Shown: positions 55,901 through 63,980, counted from the first letter of the stretch. The stretch: DNA of 64,000 nt from Microglena sp. YARC (GCA_022414725.1 CM039463.1:27118003-27182002); one strand, 5' to 3'. Notes: generated by a model not told the origin, from the letters alone. Program-made: numbers and translations.

Positions 55901-58900
55901 TGCGCGTGTGGTACTGTGTGAAGGTGTGTGTGTGTGGTACTGTGTTTGTGTGGTCCTGTGTGGGGGTATGTGCACGTGTGGTACTGTGTGGAGGTGTGTG
56001 TATGTGGTCCTGTGTGTGTGTGGTCCTGTGTGTATGAGGGTGGTACTGTGTGGAGGTGTGTGTGTGGTACTGTGTGTGAGTGGTCCTGTGTGGGTTTGTG
56101 TGCTCGTGTGGTACTGTGTGGAGGTGTGTGAGTGTGGTCCTGTATGTGTGTGGTCCTGTGTGCGGGTGTGTGCGCGTGTGGTACTGTGTGGAGGTGTGTG
56201 TATGTGGTACTGTGTATGTGGTACTGTGTGTGTGGACCTGTGTGGGGGTGTGTACCGTGTGGTACTGTGTGGAGGTGTGTGTGTTCACAAAGGCAGCAGG
56301 GTGAAATGTACCACACACTACCATGATGTACTTCACACTACCATGATGTTTGTTTGTATAGTGGTGAGCTTGTTCACAAAATAAGCAGAGTGGACTAAAT
56401 TACATTCAGAACTGCAATGTTATTTGGCCTTTAGCAGCGCCAACTCCACAACCTACAGAAGTATGTGTGTGCGTGTGTGTGGTGGGTAAGCGTATGTGTG
56501 TGTGAGTGTACTCAATGTTAACATTAATTACATTCAGAACTGCAATACACAAACATGACGTACCTGTACCAAAACCCATCACACTAAAACCTGAAACCCT
56601 AGTTACATGCACTCAAGTCCGCTTTAGCCGTTTTTTGTTTGTGGGTGTACACCGTAACCGACAGACGTATAACGTGACGCGCGCGTAGAGTGTGTAAAGT
56701 AAGTTTGCACACATGTACAGTGATTCATACAAACATGATATACAGATGTACAGTAGCACATCCTAACATGATATAACTGTGCAGTAGTAGGTGGTAAGAC
56801 ATATAATGAAAAAGTAATGATAACGCCTGGTGGGGTGTGGTGTTAAGGGACAACATCGTACACGGGTAGAGAATTGGTCTACCACCTCAACTGGACAAGC
56901 TACCATCGCGGTTGACAGCGACCTGCAGCGCTCAGGGTGCCCGTAGGGAGAATCAAACCCCCGACCCCGCTTTATTAAAGCAATATGGTGTACCACTAGA
57001 CCAATTGTATCACTCAAACTGGCTACATATAATGTTGTTACAAGGCGCACCTGAAGAGTGTTGATATACAGATGTACAGTAGTACATGCTAACATGATAT
57101 AACTGTGCAGTGGTCGGTGGTAAACCCCAACCCCTAAATATTTAACATATAATGATATAACATGACGCACTTGTAGAGTGGTTAGTTCATTGACGAAGGC
57201 AGCAGGGAACAGATCACTCCTCGTAGAACTCAGCTGTCCCAGCTTGATGAAGGTGGGGCCCTGCAAGGTTTAGGGGGGGGGAGGGGGGGAGGTGAGTGGT
57301 TTCTAGTAGGTGTTGTAGTGGATTCTAGTGGTTAGTAGAGGGTTATGGTGTTTGTTGTAATGGGCAACAGTGTCTTGTTGCGTAATCTAGTTGCGTCACT
57401 CACCAAGTTGAGTAATGAATCAAGCTGGTAGTGGGCTACAGTTTTTTATGTGTAGCTTTCCAAAATTTCTCAGAAAATACAAAGAAGCACGTTTACATTT
57501 CTCTGAATGGTCCTCATATTCCTAAAATGACATTAGGGCCACCGGTTGTCAAATATTTCAGAAAACAAACAAGCTGGTTGAGCCTCTCACCAAGTTGAGT
57601 ACTGAATCAAACTGGTAGTGGGCTATATAGTTTTTGAGGTTCATCTTCCTCTAAACTTCTCAGAAATTACAACAAAGCATGTCCAAATTTCTATGGAGAG
57701 TCATTTTATTCTTACCGGTAGTCATTTCAATAATTAGTCATTTTGTACCCAACCATTTTGATCCTCAACTTACATTTGGGCCACCGGTTATCAAATATTT
57801 CAGAAAGCATACAAGATAGTTACGCCCCTCACCAAGTTAAGTACTGAGCTGAGCAGGTAACGAGCTCAAATTCTTGATGTGTAACTCAGGTGCAACTTGA
57901 CTAAATTTCTCGGAAATACAGTAGTAAATAATATGCTAGTTGAGCCTCTCACCAAGTTGAGTCCTGAGTTGAGCAGGTAACGATCTCGAATTCTTGATGT
58001 GTAACTCAGGTGTAACTTGACTAAATTTCTCGGAAATACAGTAGTAAATAATATGCTAGTTGAGCCTCTCACCAAGTTGAGTACTGAGTTAAGCAGATAT
58101 CGAGCTAGCTCCTTGGTGCGCTCGTCTTTCTTCTCATCTGTCATGCCACCAGGGTAGGACCACTTCTTATCCAACAGCGACAAGCGAGTGCGGAAGACGG
58201 CGAAGAAAGTCCTGTTCCAATAAAAAAATGGTGTAGATACATAAATACATAAAAACTAGTTACCGTATCTAATCTACCATTCCTCCCATATTTGTTTTAT
58301 ATGTTAAATCAATATGCATGTATGTGTATGTATATATGTATGTTTAATATGATACAGCAATATATATGTATGTGTGTATATATGTATGTTTTATATGATA
58401 TAGCAATATGTATTTAGGTGTGTATATATGTATGTTTTATATGATATAGCAATCTGCATGTATGTGTATGCCTATACACAGGTTTGTTTTGTTTTTAGCA
58501 ATAAGCATGTGTTATTTGAATATGTATATATGTATGTATTATATGTTACATAGCAATATGAATGTATATATGTATGTTGTTGGATGACTACTATCACTTT
58601 AACTAATAAGGCGTATTATGAGGCTAGCTACAATGTGTTGATTAATGTACACACTAAGTATCTGTGTTATATTACGAGGCTAAATCTTGGTGTATTTCGA
58701 GGCTAACTTCGATTACTCCAACTAATGAGGCGTATTATGAGGCTAGCTACAATGTCTTGATTAATGTACACACCAAGTATCTGTGTTATATTACGAGGCT
58801 GAATCTTGGCGTATTTCGAGGCTAACTTTGATTACTCCAACTAAGAAGGCGTATTATGAGGCTACCTACAATGTCTTGAATAATGTACACACCATGTATC

Positions 58901-59195
58901 GGTGTTATATTATGAGCTAATTAACGGCATATTTCAAGGCTAACTCCTCTTCCTTTAACTAATAAGGCATATTATGAGGCTAGCTACGATGTATTGATTA
59001 ACCTACACACCATGTATCAGTGTTCCTTTGAAGAGCGTTGTTATCGTCCTGGGACTACTTGTAATCAGCCTCATAGTAAGGCATACTACCACATCATAAT
59101 GAGGCCTACTAAAGCCCCATAATAAGGCTTGCTATGTACTGAGTAATGTACACACCATGTATCCGTGTTCTTAGGCTGGGGTATGTGTGTGTGTC

Positions 59196-59227
<32 letters not shown>

Positions 59228-60166
59228 GGGGGGTGGGGGGGGGGGGGGGGTATGTGTGTATGTACTGTCGCCTCATAATAAGGCATACTAACGCCTCGTA
59301 ATGAGGCGTACTTACGCCTCGTAAAAAGGCGCACAAACTCCTCGTAATGAGGCACACTACACCTTGTAATAAGGCGTACAACCGCCTTGTAACGAGGCAT
59401 ACTAACGCCTCATAATGAGGCATACTTACGCCTCGTAATGAGGCGTACTAATGCCTCGTAAAAGGCGCACAAACGCCTCGTAATGAGGCACACTACACCT
59501 TGTAATAAGGCGTACAACCGCCTTGTAATGAGGCATACTAACGCCTCGTAATAAGGCGTACAAACGCCTCATAATGATGCATACTAAACCTTGTAATAAG
59601 GCGTACAAACGCTTCATAATGAGGCGTACTAACGCCTCATAATAAGGCTTGCTATGTCTTGAATAATGTACACACCATGTGTCGGTGTTCCTTTGCAGAG
59701 CATTGTAATCATCCTGGGACCACTTGTAGTCGGCCTCATCGGGACGGTCCAAAATCTGAGTCTCTCTGGGCTCCACTACCTCAGCCTCAACAAACATGGC
59801 GGCATCCTGGTCGAGTGAGTTAGGACCTCCAGCCCGCAGCCCTGCTTTCTTAGCAACCTCCAAAGAGGCGGTGCGGACTGTGGGTTTGGGTGGGTTTGGG
59901 GATTGAGGTGGGATTGGAAGATGGAGGTGGGGATGGAGGTTGGGTGAGTTAGCACCTTCCGCCCGCTGCTCTGCTTCCTTAGCAAACTCCAAAGGACCGT
60001 GCGGAATGTGGGTTGGGTTGGGGTTGGGGGATGTAGGTGGCGGTGGAGGTAGGGGTGGTTGGTGTGGGTGTGGGGGGGTGGGTTGGGGGTGGTAGGTGGG
60101 AGCTACATGATACTATGGTACGGATCATTGCTGAGTTATACGTGTCAGTATCCGCATCCACACACA

Positions 60167-60234
<68 letters not shown>

Positions 60235-60928
60235 GTGTGTGGCTGGTCCGCAATTAAATTGTGCAACACCGTTTACCTGAGAGCTATGCAACTTGACTGC
60301 AAAATCACACAAAAAAGGCCTTTCCACCGTGAACAAATTACTTCTGTAGGAATCCTCGGACTTCCTTTCTGAATTCTTGGTGGGAGCTGGTTTCTGTACA
60401 GGGTCCCACTTCTATTCCATGGGTTAACATCCATTTAATAAAATAAAATCAAACATCCATGTAATAAAATAAAATAAAACATCCATGTAATAAATGAAAT
60501 AAAATAAAAACATCCATTCAATACAAAATAAAACCGCAAGACATACCAGCAGGAATGAAAGAGGCCTTCGCTCATACAATGTAACAATTCAAATTTAAAT
60601 TCAAAAACACACCAGCAGGCATGAAAGAGGCCTCAGCCAAAACCATGTAACAATTCAAATTCAAAAACTTACCAGCAGGCAATACAGAGGTCTTAGCCAA
60701 AACCATGCCTCTCTTGCTCTTCTGCTTAGACATGTCATTCTCCTCTATGCTGCCTGCACAAGCACAAGAATATACCAAACATAGTTAGGCATAGCATATT
60801 TTCAGAGTCACTACCCTATAACCCTAAACCCTGGGTGTGGTCCCAGGGGGAATTTCAAACATTCAGGAAAAAAACATGTTTGTCCTGTTGTGGGTTAGTG
60901 TGGGTGTATGTGTGTGTGTGTGTGGTGT

Positions 60929-60982
<54 letters not shown>

Positions 60983-62388
60983 CATAGCGTCAGCAGGTGT
61001 GTGTGTGTGTTAAGCAGGTCCACAGTCCAAGGCTAAGTGGGACCTATCCACCTCCACACACCACACACCACCAACTCTCTCCACACAGCACACATACACA
61101 TGCACACAGCGAATTATTGTGTAGGGTAAATAATCTGTGCGTCCAAACCCAACATGCACGGGTTACACATATTAAACTTAATCCGTAAACCCTAAAGAAA
61201 ACCTGATCATTTGTGTCAACTGAGTGCCCAAGCTCTGCATGTACCAGGTTCCTCATTTAAAAAACTCTACCCCAAAACCATTAAACCCTGATCATTTGTG
61301 TCAACTGACTGCCCAAGCTCCGCATGTACACAAGTCCTCATTTAAACTCTACCTTTAAACCCTTTGCCCTGATCATTTGTGTCAACTGACTGCCCAAGCT
61401 CCGCATGTACACAGGTCCTCATTTAAACCCTACCTTTAAACCCTAAGCCCTGATCATTTGTGTCAACTGACTGCCCAAGCTCCGCATGTACACAGGTCCT
61501 CATTTAAACCCTACCTTTAAACCCTAAGCCCTGATCATTTGTGTCAACTTACTGCCCAAGCTCCGCATGTACACAGGTCCTCATTTAAACCCTACCTTTA
61601 ATCCCCAAGCCCTGATCATTTGTGTCAACTGACTGCCCAAGCTCCGCATGTACACAGGTCCTCATTTAAACCCTACCTTTAAACCCTAAGCCCTGATCAT
61701 TTGTGTCAACTTACTGCCCAAGCTCTGCGTGTACACTGGTCCTCATTTAAACTCTACACCTCACCCCTTAGCCCTGATCATTTGTGTCAACTGACTGCCC
61801 AAGCTCCGCATGTACACAGGTCCTCATTTAAACCCTACACCTCACCCCTAAGCCCTGATCATTTGTGCCAACTTACTGCCCAAGCTCCGCATGTACAAAG
61901 GTCCTCATTTAAACTCTACACCTCACCCCTAAGCCCTGATCATTTGTGTCAACTGACTGCCCAAGCTCCGCATGTACACAGGTCCTCATTTAAACCCTAC
62001 ACCTCACCCCTAAGCCCTGATCATTTGTGTGCAACTTACCTGGTCCAAGGTCCGGCATGTACAACTGGTTCTCTTCCCCCCCTTAGCTCTTCAGGGTCAT
62101 CCATGCTGCTACTGCCTGCGTTCACAAGTAAAGCGGGTGTTTGAGATCAATGCGCATGGAATCTTGCTGCTAGTGCAGCGTGCACATACAATGTGGGTGT
62201 TACATAGAATGCATATGATCCATGCTGCAAGTGCCTGCCTGCACATGTAACATGGGTGTTGGTTTGTCGTGGGGTGGGGTGGGTGTGTGGGTGTGGGTTC
62301 TAGGTGTAGTGATATGTAACGCATAGATTGAATGCATATGGGCATACATACCAGAGGAAAAGCTGACCTGACCCGCTGACCTGACCCC
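40398..62388 (-). CDS. ABC1K: ABC1/UbiB-type atypical protein kinase, probably plastid (18 exons, 5' end missing)
   Basis: ABC1K kinases act in plastid prenyl-lipid and redox metabolism at plastoglobules and envelope. Eighteen minus-strand exons can be joined with matching phase at all 17 introns, giving about 699 codons. Motifs in order: [11 protein letters not shown] (KxGQ signature), [11 protein letters not shown] (Ala-rich loop replacing the P-loop), VVVKVQRPG (nucleotide-binding Lys), GEIDY (ExD), HADPHPGN (catalytic loop), YYDFGMMG (metal-binding DFG). A C-terminal region with [16 protein letters not shown] precedes two weak hydrophobic stretches and the end [23 protein letters not shown] and the C-terminus resemble the ABC1K7/ABC1K8 plastid group; that clade call is from memory. 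The first exon and transit peptide were not found and should lie above 62388. Exons make up about 10% of the span. Introns hold copies of exon edges and several transposons. Confidence 0.93.
40770..41205 (-). repeat. Four copies of the ABC1K last-exon start with acceptor
   Basis: Copies of about 45 nt (acceptor, then codons for [13 protein letters not shown]) at roughly 40776, 40918, 41024 and 41155, spaced by (TG)n-poly-G spacers of about 100 bp. Confidence 0.88.
41470..41800 (-). repeat. Two copies of ABC1K exon 17 end plus donor
   Basis: 41475-41590 and 41715-41800 repeat up to about 90 nt of the exon 17 end with donor. Between them lies an array of TAGGACCATGYAGTCTACAT units. Confidence 0.85.
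41838..42078 (-). CDS. ABC1K: ABC1K visible exon 17
   Basis: 241 nt, [20 protein letters not shown] to [10 protein letters not shown]. Donor ACTCG|GTATGT. Confidence 0.95.
42405..42830 (-). repeat. Donor-derived array after ABC1K exon 16
   Basis: About 16 units of 20 to 40 bp built around TTTCAGGTGTGCTGTAGTG, which equals the last exon 16 bases plus the donor. Confidence 0.85.
42825..42897 (-). pseudogene. Diverged duplicate of ABC1K exon 16
   Basis: Open frame [20 protein letters not shown], about 80% identical to exon 16, with donor TTTCAG|GTGCGC but no clean acceptor. Either a decayed duplicate or an alternative exon; decayed is more likely. Confidence 0.65.
42937..43022 (-). CDS. ABC1K: ABC1K visible exon 16
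   Basis: 86 nt, [20 protein letters not shown] to DQPF, phase 2. A second diverged copy of this exon sits at 42825-42897. Confidence 0.94.
43560..44165 (-). repeat. Copies of ABC1K exon 15 end plus donor
   Basis: About five copies of the exon 15 end (CGCTACTTYTTTGATGTAAG type) near 43580, 43690-43790, 43885, 44000 and 44125, about 120 bp apart, split by CACACACC/CCCACCC tracts. Confidence 0.8.
44237..44315 (-). CDS. ABC1K: ABC1K visible exon 15
   Basis: 79 nt, [20 protein letters not shown] to YFID. Acceptor CAACAG|GGCCCT, donor TTGAT|GTAAGT. Confidence 0.94.
44395..44450 (-). repeat. Copy of ABC1K exon 15 5' half
   Basis: 50 nt matching exon 15 (GTGGATCTCAAGGTTGTGCG and on) with an 8-nt deletion, 90 bp upstream of the true acceptor. 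Confidence 0.8.
44560..44754. mobile_element. hAT-like MITE, GTACTTCC family, copy 3
   Basis: Terminal inverted repeats AAGGGTACTACA and TGTAGTACCCTG, flanked by 8-bp duplication GTGTTGGT/GTGTAGGT (one mismatch). Internal sequence matches 1877-2048 and 38729-38920 in inverted orientation. Confidence 0.82.
44860..45735. repeat. Minisatellite of about 27 bp starting at the ABC1K exon 14 donor
   Basis: Over 30 units of CTTGAAAGACACACTGAAGT type. The unit resembles the first 25 nt of the intron after exon 14. Reads open over 277 codons on the minus strand (Cys/Val/Phe/Ser repeats), which is an artefact. Confidence 0.92.
45740..45850 (-). CDS. ABC1K: ABC1K visible exon 14 (DFG)
   Basis: 111 nt, [18 protein letters not shown] to NADQVI. 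Holds the metal-binding DFG. An 880-bp array starts at its donor. Confidence 0.95.
45995..46395 (-). repeat. Copies of ABC1K exon 14 acceptor edge
   Basis: Units of about 59 bp carry GATCAAGCTGCAGTGAGAGG, the reverse complement of the exon 14 acceptor and first bases; six copies between 45995 and 46385, with a GTGGTGAGGGA array between. Confidence 0.82.
46486..46568 (-). CDS. ABC1K: ABC1K visible exon 13 (catalytic loop)
   Basis: 83 nt, [20 protein letters not shown], containing the ABC1 catalytic loop. Donor GGAAG|GTGAGT in phase 2. Confidence 0.95.
46740..47265. repeat. Minisatellite of about 56-60 bp
   Basis: About nine units containing GTCCTGCAGGGGTGCAGAAA and GGGTGCTTGGAAGGGTGCAT. It ends in GTGCCAAAGACCCCCCTAGA, the end of a dispersed element also at 1510-1617 and 7336-7940, so the array probably grew inside a copy of it. 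Confidence 0.85.
47785..48370. repeat. Arrays on both sides of ABC1K exon 12
   Basis: 47815-47880 repeats the exon 12 end CTCATGCAG|GTGTGT two to three times. 47990-48370 holds about 13 units of 28-30 bp (TTGTTGATAATGCAGGTTGT) starting at the acceptor side. Confidence 0.8.
47892..47983 (-). CDS. ABC1K: ABC1K visible exon 12
   Basis: 92 nt, [20 protein letters not shown] to EAYLMQ. Acceptor TTTTAG|GTGTGA, donor ATGCAG|GTGTGT. Confidence 0.94.
49032..49135 (-). CDS. ABC1K: ABC1K visible exon 11
   Basis: 104 nt, [20 protein letters not shown] to LTLEYMP, phase 1 donor CCAG|GTAGGC. Confidence 0.94.
49146..50095. repeat. 31-bp minisatellite, about 30 copies, two variants
   Basis: Unit GTTGAAAGGGTTGGTTGGTT followed either by GTGGTCATTGA (31 bp) or, with a changed junction, GTGAGTCAATGA (30 bp). 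The two types alternate at the left and the first becomes homogeneous to the right. Starts directly at the acceptor of ABC1K exon 11. Confidence 0.93.
50290..50380 (-). repeat. Partial copy of ABC1K exon 11 beyond the array
   Basis: Matches the exon 11 stretch encoding GWVRVP-like and RRNFKD codons plus acceptor, about 75% by eye. The 31-bp array lies between it and the true exon. Confidence 0.75.
50640..51080 (-). repeat. Copies of ABC1K exon 10 end plus donor
   Basis: Four to five units of about 95 bp with CCCTCATCAATGTAGTCAAT, the reverse complement of the exon 10 codons IDYIDEG, near 50658, 50736, 50828, 50934 and 51034. Confidence 0.88.
51122..51199 (-). CDS. ABC1K: ABC1K visible exon 10 (ExD)
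   Basis: 78 nt, [19 protein letters not shown] to DEGRS. Acceptor ACACAG|CGACTA, donor CAGCGC|GTGAGT. Confidence 0.94.
51825..53040 (-). repeat. About eight copies of ABC1K exon 9 end plus donor
   Basis: Copies of TGGCACTCACYYAGCCTCAT near 51831, 51932, 52277, 52429, 52554, 52679, 52804 and 52949. Three central ones are spaced by exactly 125 bp. Each includes the exon 9 codons LDKQDEA and the GTGAGT donor. Confidence 0.9.
52039..52258. mobile_element. hAT-like MITE, CAGGGATTTTTAT family, copy 3
   Basis: CAGGGATTTTTATTTCCGC to TTTGAAAAAATAATCACTG with 8-bp duplication AACAACAC/ATCAACAC (one mismatch). Located in the ABC1K intron after exon 9. Confidence 0.85.
53204..53608. mobile_element. 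Inverted-repeat element containing a 59-bp satellite
   Basis: 35-bp inverted ends (AGCAATTCAGGGGATGAACT) surround five units of 59 bp (starts 53282, 53341, 53400, 53459, 53518), each rich in GAGAATTCTTGAC / TCAAGAATTCTC inverted motifs. 405 bp; no clear target duplication. Confidence 0.85.
53669..53805 (-). CDS. ABC1K: ABC1K visible exon 9 (VVVK lysine)
   Basis: 137 nt, [20 protein letters not shown] to LDKQDEA. Both edges have been copied many times into the flanking introns. Confidence 0.95.
53905..54690 (-). repeat. 136-bp repeat with ABC1K exon 9 start, acceptor and VVVK codons, six copies
   Basis: Copies begin at 53914, 54050, 54186, 54322, 54457 and 54616. Four lack 8 nt and are out of frame. 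The copies at 54457 and 54616 read in frame ([19 protein letters not shown] for the latter) after an AG acceptor. Confidence 0.92.
54905..55180 (+). mobile_element. TTTTTGGCGGAGCC element, copy in ABC1K intron 8
   Basis: Starts ATTTTTGGCGGAGCCCCCCA and ends CACCTAGGACTTGTTT, matching 37426-37640 at both ends. Confidence 0.75.
55226..55340 (-). pseudogene. Decayed full copy of ABC1K exon 8
   Basis: About 75% identical to exon 8 with two in-frame stops and AAASLGQ|GTGAAC retained. An array of GCATTATTTGTAT units (55355-55590) separates it from the true exon. Confidence 0.85.
55355..55590. repeat. ATTATTTGTATGC minisatellite
   Basis: About 15 units of 13-16 bp abutting the donor of ABC1K exon 8. 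Confidence 0.88.
55598..55723 (-). CDS. ABC1K: ABC1K visible exon 8 (AAAS loop)
   Basis: 126 nt, [20 protein letters not shown] to [10 protein letters not shown], phase 0 at both ends. A decayed copy lies at 55226-55340. Confidence 0.95.
55790..56285. repeat. GTGTGGTACTGTGTGGAG minisatellite
   Basis: Units of about 35-50 bp alternating GTGGTACTGTGTGGAGGTGT and GTGGTCCTGTGTGCGGG, adjacent to the acceptor side of ABC1K exon 8. Open in most frames, not coding. Confidence 0.88.
56283..57165 (-). repeat. Copies of ABC1K exon 7 end and donor region
   Basis: 56283-56312 repeats the exon 7 part encoding AAFVN. 56730-56770 and 57045-57110 repeat the donor-proximal intron with GCACCTGAAGAGTG. The SINE at 56818 inserted within these copies. 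Confidence 0.7.
56818..57030 (-). mobile_element. tRNA-derived SINE, copy D
   Basis: More diverged (A box TGGTCTAGTGGTACACC), flanked by exact 10-bp ACATATAATG on both sides. In the ABC1K intron between exons 7 and 8. Confidence 0.85.
57171..57260 (-). CDS. ABC1K: ABC1K visible exon 7 (KxGQ)
   Basis: 90 nt, [19 protein letters not shown] to TTLQ. Holds the ABC1 signature KxGQ. Acceptor TTGCAG|GGCCCC, donor CTACAA|GTGCGT. Confidence 0.95.
57400..58030 (-). repeat. Four copies of ABC1K exon 6 end plus donor
   Basis: Copies of the [14 protein letters not shown] edge near 57403, 57588, 57828 and 57948. The last two and the true exon are spaced by 120 bp and stay open across two units, reading [17 protein letters not shown]. 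Confidence 0.9.
58073..58211 (-). CDS. ABC1K: ABC1K visible exon 6
   Basis: 139 nt, [17 protein letters not shown] region through LLNSVLNL. Donor AACTTG|GTGAGA; its end plus donor is repeated downstream. Confidence 0.92.
58620..59170 (-). repeat. Copies of ABC1K exon 5 end plus donor
   Basis: 118-120 bp units near 58645, 58763, 58883 and 59003, plus a short one at 59145, carry CACACCATGTATCNGTGTT, the reverse complement of NTDTW|donor. The 59003 copy keeps about 60 nt of exon. Confidence 0.87.
59265..59660. repeat. Palindromic 22-23 bp minisatellite ACGCCTCGTAATGAGGCGT
   Basis: About 17 units; each unit is a perfect or near-perfect palindrome with a 5-nt loop (ACGCCTC ... GAGGCGT). A higher-order unit of about 115 bp repeats twice. 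Confidence 0.93.
59676..59877 (-). CDS. ABC1K: ABC1K visible exon 5
   Basis: 202 nt ending [19 protein letters not shown], the pre-kinase motif typical of plastid ABC1K proteins. Donor ACATG|GTGTGT. Confidence 0.85.
59880..60010 (-). repeat. Copy of ABC1K exon 5 start with acceptor region
   Basis: 59935-60005 copies exon 5 codons for [13 protein letters not shown] as [13 protein letters not shown], and the upstream GGGTTTGGG-rich intron is copied with it (unit about 120 bp). Confidence 0.85.
60169..60232. repeat. (AG)32 microsatellite
   Basis: Uninterrupted AG dinucleotides in the ABC1K intron before exon 5; reads (CT)n on the sense strand. Confidence 0.95.
60342..60386 (-). CDS. ABC1K: ABC1K visible exon 4
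   Basis: 45 nt, [15 protein letters not shown], acceptor ACCAG|CTCCC and donor AGAA|GTAATT. Chosen because only this acceptor keeps phase with both neighbours. Confidence 0.55.
60540..60645 (-). repeat. Two copies of ABC1K exon 3 end plus donor
   Basis: At 60545-60580 and 60610-60645, reading [17 protein letters not shown], versus [12 protein letters not shown] in the exon. Unit about 60-65 bp. Confidence 0.85.
60673..60749 (-). CDS. ABC1K: ABC1K visible exon 3
   Basis: 77 nt, [20 protein letters not shown] and on, acceptor GGCAG|CATAG, donor GCTG|GTAAGT. Two downstream partial copies of its 3' end. Confidence 0.65.
60929..60981. repeat. Homopolymer G53
   Basis: 53 consecutive G after (TG)n; C53 on the ABC1K sense strand, in the intron upstream of exon 3. 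Confidence 0.9.
61205..62035 (-). repeat. 81-bp minisatellite derived from ABC1K exon 2 end, about 10 copies
   Basis: Unit with CTGATCATTTGTGTCAACT and CCCAAGCTCCGCATGTACA. It matches the exon 2 end plus donor (TGTACATGCCGGACCTTGG, then GTAAGTTG), with the donor GT mostly lost to CAGTAAG or CAGTCAG. Confidence 0.92.
62040..62115 (-). CDS. ABC1K: ABC1K visible exon 2
   Basis: 76 nt, encoding [17 protein letters not shown] and on, from AACGCAG| to CCAG|GTAAGT, phase 2 to the next. Its 3' end is the source of the 81-bp array at 61205-62030. Confidence 0.6.
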
Positions 62389-62545
62389 CTGCTCTGGGCT
62401 CATGCACAGGTTCCAGGTGCTGTAGGAGTGTATATAGTATGCCTGCCAGTATTTGTTATAAGAGTATGTACATGTGTTATTATGCAGCCCCTGCTTAGGG
62501 CACATGCACAGCTTCCAGGTGACACTTTTGCCAGAATTAGTCACC
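62150..62545 (-). repeat. Partial copies of ABC1K exon 2 and exon 1 acceptor regions
   Basis: 62215-62250 copies the exon 2 acceptor and first codons (GCAGCATGGAT). 62475-62520 resembles the exon 1 acceptor segment with CATGCACAGSTTCCAGGTG. Weaker than the other arrays. Confidence 0.55.
62352..62388 (-). CDS. ABC1K: ABC1K visible exon 1
   Basis: 37 nt, [12 protein letters not shown] plus one base, from GAGCAG| to CTCTG|GTATGT. Joins the next exon in phase 1. Short and from a non-conserved region, so less certain than later exons. Confidence 0.5.
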
Positions 62546-63829
62546 GTGCCTCAATAGGTTGGCCCAAGACTGTGTGGGTGTTTAGATACAATGCACATGA
62601 AAATGTTTATGTACATGTACTGTATACAAGAGGAATACGCACTGGTGTCCTTAACTTCACATCCTGAGAGTGGCGCATTACTCGGATATAACAATTTCAA
62701 TTTCAATTTCAACTACAAGAGGAATGGAGTAGATTCGGCGGATGAAAGACACAATGACCAAAAAGCTGACCAGACTCCTGTGCCCTGGCCCCGAATGGGT
62801 TGATGATTGTTACATTTTTTCCTGACGTCCTACTAGGCTCTAAATGTGCCCACAGCTTAATGGAGCCAAGGGGAACCGTGGTGGTAGTGAGTCAACACAC
62901 CCAAAATGTTAATCGGCACAAAGAGTACTACCCATAATACCGGGGTATTACCCGTAATACCCGCCCAGGACAAACACTAATGCAGCCGCATGCTTCCCAA
63001 AGCTAATGCAACTTATGCTTCCCAAAGAGCTGAAGTCCGTGAGTTGAATTGAAATGGTGGTTGGCCCCATTGAAAGCGAACAGGCTGGCCCACTCAACCT
63101 CACGCCTCGTAACAAGGCGTACTATGTATTTATCAAGGGGTACTTGTGTACATCATACACACACACAAGAATGTATGTGCCCATCTGAATTGTGAAGTAA
63201 AAAATGGTGTGGCGTGTGCTGCTAGTGCCTGCGAGCGGATGTAATGCTTGTGGGGTAAGGTCCTACGGTGACTACTGCTAGCTCCGGCTTACGCGGTGGT
63301 GTCCTGAATTTCACGTCCTGTGAGTGACTGCATAACACGGATGTACAATTTCAATTTCAACTTGCGGGGTAAGACAATCACCTACAACAGACGATTACTT
63401 GTGTGGAGGTCGATTTGTCTCTGGACAACCCTACCTAATGTGAGCCTTCAGCCCATCCATGAACACAGTCCTCCCCTCCTCCCCTCCTTCGTCGGAAATG
63501 TTTAACCAGCAGGGAATGCCTAGCTAGCATTGTTCACCACCCTCAATGTAGCAGAGATCCCACTGTTACACCGGTTACACCAGATGAGGTCCCACTGTTA
63601 CACCGGTTACACTGATACACTGGTTACACCGGATGAGATCCCACTGTTAAACTGGTTACCCCGGATGAGATCCCACTGTCACACCAGTTACACTGGTTAC
63701 ACCAGATGAGGTCCCACTGTTAAACGGTTTTCGCCAGTTACACCAGATGAGGTCCCACTTACACCTAAGGGTTAGGCGTCAACTGAGGCCTTCAGCCCAC
63801 GCCACCCGCAACAGGGGCGTTCACCTCAT
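62389..63829. other. Upstream region of ABC1K with dispersed repeats
   Basis: Contains copies of the CAATTTCAATTT-tail element (62640-62712, 63261-63358), a dispersed repeat at 63048-63130 and a 35-50 bp array with GATGAGGTCCCACTGTTACA (63540-63765). The missing first ABC1K exon or exons should lie here or beyond the window; none could be identified. Confidence 0.55.
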
Positions 63830-63830
63830 G

Positions 63831-63980
63831 TCAAGGACAGGCATATAATTTGATGTTGATCAAAGGCGAGTATGATATCATATGATATCATACAAACTCC
63901 ATCATACCAAATTGTATATAAATGGTAATTTTAGCCTAGTCAGACTGCTGGCATCATACGATTTCATGTTGCCGCTCCAT
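63831..63980. mobile_element. hAT-like MITE, ACCGGCATATC family, copy 6
   Basis: AAGGACAGGCATATAATTTG to TCATGTTGCCGCTCCAT, the most diverged copy. Confidence 0.8.

Noticed and set aside
55557..56384. Long ORFs over the GTGTGGTACTGTG array (up to 259 codons)
   Set aside because: Low-complexity array in an ABC1K intron; almost all frames are open.
59676..59700. Non-canonical GA-AG intron after ABC1K codons for NALQR
   Set aside because: Extending the exon by NTDTW to the donor ACATG|GTGTGT gives a canonical GT-AG intron, correct phase and the length expected of the family.
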